Below, piece by piece: positions 14,753 to 18,962 of a DNA stretch of 18,962 nucleotides. The DNA lies in NCBI GenBank assembly GCA_964617665.1, contig CAZUAH010000257.1, positions 1 through 18,962 on the forward strand, read 5' to 3'. Below the pieces are notes generated by a model, which worked only from the letters and a program-made list of their open reading frames with translations, was not told the origin of the DNA and did not search any database. Origin of the DNA: JADHUC01 sp964617665. Lineage in GTDB: Bacteria; Planctomycetota; Planctomycetia; Pirellulales; Pirellulaceae. The translations under genes were made by a program, and so were the position numbers. How positions within the stretch are numbered: position 1 is the stretch's first letter; each line of letters begins with the position of its first letter.

Positions 14753-16375
14753 TTACATGTCGCGCAGCATCTCTTCGGCGCCGTTCTTGCCGCACGCGCC
14801 CATAATGCCTCCGCCGGGATGGCTGGCGGCGCCGCAAAGGTACAACCCGCGGATCGGCGTGCGATGATCTGCCCATCCGGGCACGGGCCGCATCAGGAAG
14901 AACTGGTGCAAGTGCATGGCTCCTTGCATGATGTTGCCGCCAGTGATGCCAAAAGTTCGTTCCATGTCCAGCGGACTTAGGACTTGGCGATGCTCGATGG
15001 CATTCGGAATGTTGGGTGCGTAACGCGCCAGCACTTCGACACACCGATCGGCAAAGTCCTCCTTCGCTTCGTCCCAGCTTCCTTCCGCCAAATGGTACGG
15101 AGCGTACTGAACGAAGATGGACATCAGGTGCTTTCCATCGGGCACGATCGTCGGATCTACAGCAGATGGCAGGGTCATCTCCAGTATCGGTTCGGTGCTC
15201 GGCTGGCCGTATTTGGCTTGGTCGTATGCCTTTTCGATATAGTCCGTCGTCGGGCAGATGTGCATCGTGCCGTGATGGTGCGGCGCAATGCCGTCGGATG
15301 GATCGGCGAGGAAGCTGGGCGGCTCGGAAAGTGCCAGGTTGATCTTCGCGGATGCCGAACTGTAGTCGATTCGAGCCACCGCCTCCCGAAAGGACTCGGG
15401 CAGTTCATTGGGGTCGCACATCGTCTCGAAGGTCAAGTGCGCATCAACGGTCGAGCCGACAACTGGAGCCTCGATGATCGAGCCGTCCGCCATCGACACG
15501 CCTTTGACTCGCCCGTTGCCGGTTAGAATGCGAGCAACTTCGGCCTCGCGCACAATGTCCACGCGTAGATCCGAACAGGCCGCTTCCAACGCGTCCGCCA
15601 AACCACCGATTCCCGTCTTCACGTAGCCCCAGATGCCCCGCGCACCGCCAGCCGTTCCCATCACGTGGTGCAGCAACACATAGGCGGTACCCGGCGCAGA
15701 CGGCGGGGCAAAGGCGCCGATGATTGCGTCGGTGGCCAGAGTGGCTCGCAGAACGTCCGCTTCGAACCATCGTTCGAGGATGGGGCGGGCGGCTCCGGTC
15801 AGCAACTCGATCGCTTCCGGCAAGTCGTCGCCCACCTCGGCCAGCGATTGGCGAAGTGCCCATAACTTTTTTGTATCGCGAAGCCGTTTTGCCATGCCGG
15901 TCTTACGCCAGGTCTTGGGCAGTGGCAGCGCGTCCGGAGCCGACACGGACAGCATCGGTTCGAGCACCTCGGCTACGCGTTCCAGGAAGGCCTCGTACTC
16001 GGGAAACCGCTCGGCATCCCGTTCGCTGAACTTGGCGATTTCCTGACACGTCTTTTCTCGATCAGGGCCCATCAACAGCGAACGCCCGTCCGGTAGCGGT
16101 GTGTAGGACGACGGGTTACGAGGCAGTATCGTCAGACCGTAGTGTTTCAGCCTCAGATCGCGTATGATCTCAGGCAGCAGTAAACTGACCACGTAAGCGG
16201 CAGTCGAGACTCGATAGCCGGGCCACAGTTCTTCGGTAGCCGCGCATCCGCCGAGGACATGACGCCGCTCCAGCACGCAAACTGACTTGCCGCTTTTGGC
16301 CAAGTACGCGGCAGCCACCAACCCGTTGTGCCCACCGCCAATGATAACGCAATCGTATTTCTTTCGTTCAGTCAC
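14753..16375 (-). CDS. Phytoene desaturase / PYROXD2-like FAD oxidoreductase
   Basis: This 540-residue flavoprotein is of the CrtI-related class (COG1233 type). The dinucleotide-binding motif is at the N-terminus (CVIIGGGHNGLVAAAYLAKS, Gly13-x-Gly15-x-x-Gly18), followed by VLERRHVLGGCAATEE. The C-terminal FAD motif is RGLYLCGAASHPGGGIMGAC, which matches the PYROXD2 subgroup more closely than carotenoid desaturases proper. The start is GTG at 16375; the only upstream purine-rich site (AAGG) is about 14 nt away, so the start is somewhat weak. There is no signal peptide, so it should be cytoplasmic or membrane-associated. No crtB or other carotenoid gene is in the window, which argues against a classical carotenoid role. 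It precedes the fucosidase gene by 52 nt, but a biochemical link is not evident. Confidence 0.87.
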   Translation of the reverse strand: MTERKKYDCVIIGGGHNGLVAAAYLAKSGKSVCVLERRHVLGGCAATEELWPGYRVSTAAYVVSLLLPEIIRDLRLKHYGLTILPRNPSSYTPLPDGRSLLMGPDREKTCQEIAKFSERDAERFPEYEAFLERVAEVLEPMLSVSAPDALPLPKTWRKTGMAKRLRDTKKLWALRQSLAEVGDDLPEAIELLTGAARPILERWFEADVLRATLATDAIIGAFAPPSAPGTAYVLLHHVMGTAGGARGIWGYVKTGIGGLADALEAACSDLRVDIVREAEVARILTGNGRVKGVSMADGSIIEAPVVGSTVDAHLTFETMCDPNELPESFREAVARIDYSSASAKINLALSEPPSFLADPSDGIAPHHHGTMHICPTTDYIEKAYDQAKYGQPSTEPILEMTLPSAVDPTIVPDGKHLMSIFVQYAPYHLAEGSWDEAKEDFADRCVEVLARYAPNIPNAIEHRQVLSPLDMERTFGITGGNIMQGAMHLHQFFLMRPVPGWADHRTPIRGLYLCGAASHPGGGIMGACGKNGAEEMLRDM

Positions 16376-16410
16376 GGCTTTGTTGATGCCTTAATCGGAA
16401 TGATGAATGA

Positions 16411-16546
16411 CTAGAGCGTATTTCAAAACCTGTTGTAGCCGGAGTCGCAAGACTTCGGGGGGATCCCAAACACGCGATTTCCCGAAGTCTTGCGACTTCG
16501 GCTACGGGTGAGATTGCCTTTCTCTTGGTTTTGAAATGCGCTCTAG
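16411..16546. mobile_element. MITE-like element with TA flanks
   Basis: Terminal inverted repeats GAGCGTATTTCAAAACC (16414-16430) and GGTTTTGAAATGCGCTC (16527-16543) match at 16 of 17 positions. They are flanked by TA on both sides (16412-16413 and 16544-16545) within a larger CTAG on each side. Inside is a second inverted repeat of 25 nt, 16435-16459 against 16481-16505, matching at 24 of 25, with a 21-nt loop that contains GGGATCCC. There is no coding capacity. TA target duplication and short terminal repeats are typical of non-autonomous relatives of IS630/Tc1-mariner elements. The long internal palindrome could also fold as RNA or stop transcription in either direction. No transposase is in the window. 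Confidence 0.75.
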
Positions 16547-16843
16547 GGAAAAATGAACATCGGAATGCCCTAGTGGTCCAGTCAAGTCTTGTCCGGAACC
16601 ACGATTGGGTCAGTGGCGCGATTGTAGTTCGTTCGCGGCGCACCCGAAAGAGAGGGAGGCGAGACATACGACGATTTGGAGTAGACGACGAAAACGCCTA
16701 CTCGTGCGGCTATCGACATTTGTCAGGTACCTTGAGGCCAGGGTTGGAGGGCGCAAGCCCGAAACCCCGGGGCTTCCCTCGCTGACGCTCAGTCCAGCCC
16801 CGGCCACCCAATCTGGCATTGATCGATAGACCATCCACTACTG
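16547..16843. other. Intergenic remainder upstream of the MITE-like element
   Basis: About 300 nt between the MITE-like element and the esterase stop. Contents seen: a 6-bp hairpin GAGTAG/CTACTC (16679-16703) and the GC-rich palindrome at 16767-16803. This region should also hold the promoter for the minus-strand flavoprotein gene starting at 16375, unless the MITE-like element supplies it. No credible gene is present. Confidence 0.4.
16767..16803. repeat. GC-rich palindrome downstream of the esterase gene
   Basis: CCGGGGCT (16767-16774) pairs with AGCCCCGG (16796-16803), an 8-bp GC stem with a 21-nt loop. The loop contains CCTCGCTGACGCTCA, which matches 13 of 15 positions with a sequence at 2538-2552. 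It lies about 40 nt after the esterase stop on the minus strand and could act as a factor-independent stop or RNA-stabilising hairpin, but no U-run follows. The shared core suggests a dispersed repeat. Confidence 0.45.
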
Positions 16844-17830
16844 TCAGTCAAGATGCTGACGCACGAACTTGATGGCTGCGCGATAGGCCTCGTCAACTTC
16901 CTGACGATCTGCGCCTGCTAGGCCATGTTCGCCGTTGGGGATGCTGATCAGTTTGTGCTCCACGTTGTTTCGCCGCAGTTCGGCCGCCATCATCACGGAC
17001 TGCTCGTGGGGAACGTCGGTATCCTCTTGTCCGTGAATCATCAGCGTTGGAGGATAGTCAGGCGTGACGTTCTTCACGGGCATGTAGGGGACGAACTTCT
17101 TTTGTTCGGTATGTGGGTCCCAGCCAGAGACGGCCTTTGGCCACAGGCCTTGCTGCCGACAGAACTGGTAAAACGCTCCGCCATTTCCGTCACGGTCACG
17201 TGCGTCCGACACAGGCGGCCCGTCCACTTGCTTGGAGGCTTCTTCGCGTGAGAGCTTGACGCGATGATGGCATGGATGAGGGCTCGGCGAACTGTACCAC
17301 GGTCCAACTAAGTCGCCGTAGCCCCACAGCGCGACGATCGCGTCGGGCCGTGGCTTGACTCGGAATCCCGCCGTGAGCGTCAGGTATCCACCGGCAGATC
17401 CGCCTGTGACGGCCAGCCGGTCCGGATCGGCGCGGAACAACTCGGGACCTTTCTCCCGAATCCATCGAAACGCGTCCTCAAGGTCCTCGATGATCGCCGG
17501 AAGCTTTGTCTCAGGAGCGAGGCGGTAGTCGATCGAAACGAGGATGTATCCGGCATCGAGGAACGCTTTCTTGAAGCGTCCACTGACACCCTCTCGGTGT
17601 CCCATGATCAGTGCCCCGCCATGGATCCACACGACCACCGGTCGACGAGCCTCGTCGTCCTCACGGTAGACATCCGCCTTGATTTCGAGGTCTTGGACGG
17701 TTTTGTACGTGTAGGTCCGTTTGGTGATCTCGGCCGCCGACTCGCCGTGAGTCAGAACGCACCCGAAGGTGAACAACAATGAGAGCACAAACAGGACACT
17801 TGATGGACGAATCGAAGCGGAATAGTACAT
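16844..17830 (-). CDS. Exported alpha/beta hydrolase (esterase/lipase, HSL/BD-FAE-like)
   Basis: This 328-residue protein has an N-terminal signal (SSVLFVLSLLFTFGCVLTHG); FGC at residues 22-24 could be a lipobox, so it may be a lipoprotein. The hydrolase fold shows the oxyanion motif HGGA at 70-73, the nucleophile Ser145 in VTGGSAGGYL, an acid Asp270 or Asp272 in GQEDTDVPHE, and His302 in NGEHGL. The set is complete. DYRLAPETKLPAIIEDLEDA is typical of carbohydrate-esterase-like and HSL-type enzymes. The ATG at 17830 has AAGGAG (17837-17842) 6 nt upstream; an earlier frame start at 17899 would overlap the reverse transcriptase gene and spoil the signal peptide. It lies 53 nt downstream of the reverse transcriptase stop in the same direction. 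A role in deacylating extracellular polysaccharide fits the GH95 enzyme nearby, but substrate is inferred. Confidence 0.9.
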   Translation of the reverse strand: MYYSASIRPSSVLFVLSLLFTFGCVLTHGESAAEITKRTYTYKTVQDLEIKADVYREDDEARRPVVVWIHGGALIMGHREGVSGRFKKAFLDAGYILVSIDYRLAPETKLPAIIEDLEDAFRWIREKGPELFRADPDRLAVTGGSAGGYLTLTAGFRVKPRPDAIVALWGYGDLVGPWYSSPSPHPCHHRVKLSREEASKQVDGPPVSDARDRDGNGGAFYQFCRQQGLWPKAVSGWDPHTEQKKFVPYMPVKNVTPDYPPTLMIHGQEDTDVPHEQSVMMAAELRRNNVEHKLISIPNGEHGLAGADRQEVDEAYRAAIKFVRQHLD

Positions 17831-17866
17831 CGTAATCTCCTTGTCTCTGCAGGATAATCCCGCGGC

Positions 17867-17885
17867 GAACGAAACGCGTTCGTTC
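17867..17885. repeat. Small hairpin over the reverse transcriptase stop codon
   Basis: GAACGAA (17867-17873) and TTCGTTC (17879-17885) form a 7-bp stem with a 5-nt loop that overlaps the TGA at 17884-17886. No U-run follows, so it is not a standard terminator. It may lower read-through from the reverse transcriptase gene into the esterase, or may be incidental. Confidence 0.35.
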
Positions 17886-18945
17886 AGGTTTCTGGCCATC
17901 GGATTCGTTCAAACAGCGAACGTAGTTTTTGGCTGCGTGCCGGATTCACTAACTCGACAAACGCTACACGACCTTCGAGGTGTGAGCGAAAGTCCCGCAA
18001 CCCAGCACGGTTTTCGCCACTGGGTCCCCGTCGGACACAGTTGTGCAGGATGGCCTTCAGGCGATCGAACTCGTCCCGTGGAACATTGGCATGCCGATTG
18101 ACCGTGAGCCCTGCGGCACACTGCCGTACGCCCTGGCGCATGATTCGTGTCTTACGGGCGTTGATCTCGAAACCCTCGTCTCTTGCGATTGCATAGACGA
18201 TCCGCTGGAACTTGCGAATCGACCCAGCCAGAACACGACCGCCCGAAAACAGCAGATCATCTGCGTAGCGAGTGTACCGACCGCCAAACGAATGAGCCAG
18301 TCCTGCGAGGCGACAGTCGAGGCGGTAACTGCACAAGTTGGCGATCGCGGGAGACGTGGCGGCTCCTTGAGGCAGATGCGGCTGGCCATAGAGACGCTCG
18401 TGGCGCCACCGGTCGGCGATATTCCCGTATTGCGGAAAACTGTGCCAGACATCGTCCGGGGCCTCGTTGGTGCTCAGCGCCGCCAGATACTGGGAAACCT
18501 CTTCTGGATATCCGGCCGTTCGAAATACACCTATTACGCGGCACCTTGCGATACACGGAAAGAAGTCGCTCAAGTCAGCGCGAAAAACGATCGACTGGCC
18601 GATATGCGGCGCGACGAAACTCCTGATAGATCGCCCGCGGCAGAATCCGTGTGCCGCTTCGTGGGGCGGTATACAGTCCAGGATCTCGTGCAACACGCGG
18701 CGTTGAATTGCTTTCAGCCTCTGTTTCGGCGATTCGATCAGCCGGGCGGAACCGCCAACTCGTTTGGACAACCAGTAATATCGGTAATGCCGCAAAGGCC
18801 CGCGAGGGAGTTTCCGTTCCAGTCCTCTTCGATCGGCGAACCAAGCGAGTACTGTTGGCTTCAAGGCGAGCCAATCGGCCAAGCCTCCGACGGTGACGAG
18901 TTGCGGAACATCCCAATTGACGGGATGCCCGGCAGCCGGGACCAT
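17884..18945 (-). CDS. Retron-like reverse transcriptase
   Basis: This 353-residue RNA-directed DNA polymerase is of the bacterial group II/retron-related type. Visible RT blocks are ARLIESPKQRLKAIQRRVLH (RT1, about 67-86), the first catalytic Asp124 in FRADLSDFFP, LPQGAATSPAIANL (RT4, 191-204), and the YADD active site at 227-230 in YTRYADDLLFSGG. Two retron hallmarks are altered: the NAxxH position reads VAPH (111-114), and the VTG triplet reads AAG (277-279) in QCAAGLTVNRHANV. HGFCRGRSI (99-107) is retron-like. No maturase or HNH domain is attached, which argues against a group II intron protein. The ATG at 18945 has no good ribosome-binding site and the frame is open to the window edge, so the true start may be upstream. 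A retron msr/msd RNA would lie upstream of the gene, outside the window. The next gene downstream is the esterase. Confidence 0.85.
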   Translation of the reverse strand: MVPAAGHPVNWDVPQLVTVGGLADWLALKPTVLAWFADRRGLERKLPRGPLRHYRYYWLSKRVGGSARLIESPKQRLKAIQRRVLHEILDCIPPHEAAHGFCRGRSIRSFVAPHIGQSIVFRADLSDFFPCIARCRVIGVFRTAGYPEEVSQYLAALSTNEAPDDVWHSFPQYGNIADRWRHERLYGQPHLPQGAATSPAIANLCSYRLDCRLAGLAHSFGGRYTRYADDLLFSGGRVLAGSIRKFQRIVYAIARDEGFEINARKTRIMRQGVRQCAAGLTVNRHANVPRDEFDRLKAILHNCVRRGPSGENRAGLRDFRSHLEGRVAFVELVNPARSQKLRSLFERIRWPET

Positions 18946-18962
18946 TTCCGGCGGTTTCCGTT

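Noticed and set aside
14753..16375. Calling the flavoprotein phytoene desaturase crtI.
   Set aside because: The C-terminal motif resembles PYROXD2-like proteins and no carotenoid gene is nearby, so a carotenoid role is not supported.
16610..16740. Minus-strand frame ending LLQIVVCLASLSFGCAANELQSRH, resembling a lipoprotein signal.
   Set aside because: It stops 10 residues after the Cys and has no proper start with a ribosome-binding site; at most a remnant, not reported as a gene.
17831..18962. Retron msr/msd RNA near the reverse transcriptase.
   Set aside because: Only 17 nt upstream of the ATG are in the window, and the 53-nt downstream gap holds just a 7-bp hairpin. Absence cannot be judged.
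1..18962. CRISPR arrays, rRNA, tRNA and complete insertion sequences.
   Set aside because: No regularly spaced repeats, no recognisable tRNA or rRNA sequence in the gaps, and no transposase reading frame were seen.

Overview
The window looks like chromosomal DNA of a planctomycete, probably of the Pirellulales type. The evidence is a secreted protein with two planctomycete-specific TIGR03000-type domains, a second secreted protein whose C-terminal domain I know only from planctomycetes, several secreted carbohydrate-active or esterase proteins, moderate-to-high GC, many GTG/TTG starts, and long intergenic stretches with palindromic repeats. This is family recognition by eye; no search was run.

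Layout, left to right. (1) 1-2179, minus: gyrA, cut at its C-terminal end by the window edge. (2) 2180-2650: divergent intergenic region. (3) 2651-4237, plus: secreted DUF5060 / apiosidase-like glycoside hydrolase. (4) 7555 down to 4250, minus: a compact three-gene operon of two different uroporphyrinogen-decarboxylase-superfamily proteins followed by a DapA/NanA-family aldolase, possibly preceded by an overlapping 31-aa membrane peptide. (5) 7887-9155, plus: exported coiled-coil protein. (6) 10317 down to 9268, minus: Cys/Tyr-rich TIGR03000 protein, ending at a strong UUCG-loop terminator. (7) 10606-12023, plus: a tiny lipoprotein-like ORF whose ribosome-binding site lies in a 12-bp inverted repeat, then a DegT/DnrJ/EryC1-type PLP enzyme. 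(8) 16375 down to 12028, minus: a CrtI/PYROXD2-like flavoprotein and a GH95 alpha-L-fucosidase with a discoidin-like insert. (9) 16376-16843: intergenic, holding a 136-bp MITE-like element and a GC-rich palindrome. (10) 18945 down to 16844, minus: a retron-like reverse transcriptase and, 53 nt downstream, an exported alpha/beta hydrolase.

How the genes work together: GH95, the DUF5060 hydrolase and the esterase fit breakdown of fucosylated or acetylated polysaccharides outside the cytoplasm, a common planctomycete lifestyle. They are not in one operon, so a dedicated utilisation locus is not shown. The URO-D/URO-D/aldolase operon looks like a small catabolic or methyl-transfer pathway of unknown substrate. 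The parts most worth a second look are the reverse transcriptase at the right edge (its two retron signature motifs are altered and its upstream RNA region is outside the window), the URO-D pair with different metal-ligand sets, the MITE-like element, and the sequestered ribosome-binding site near 10600. No rRNA, tRNA, CRISPR array or complete insertion sequence was seen.
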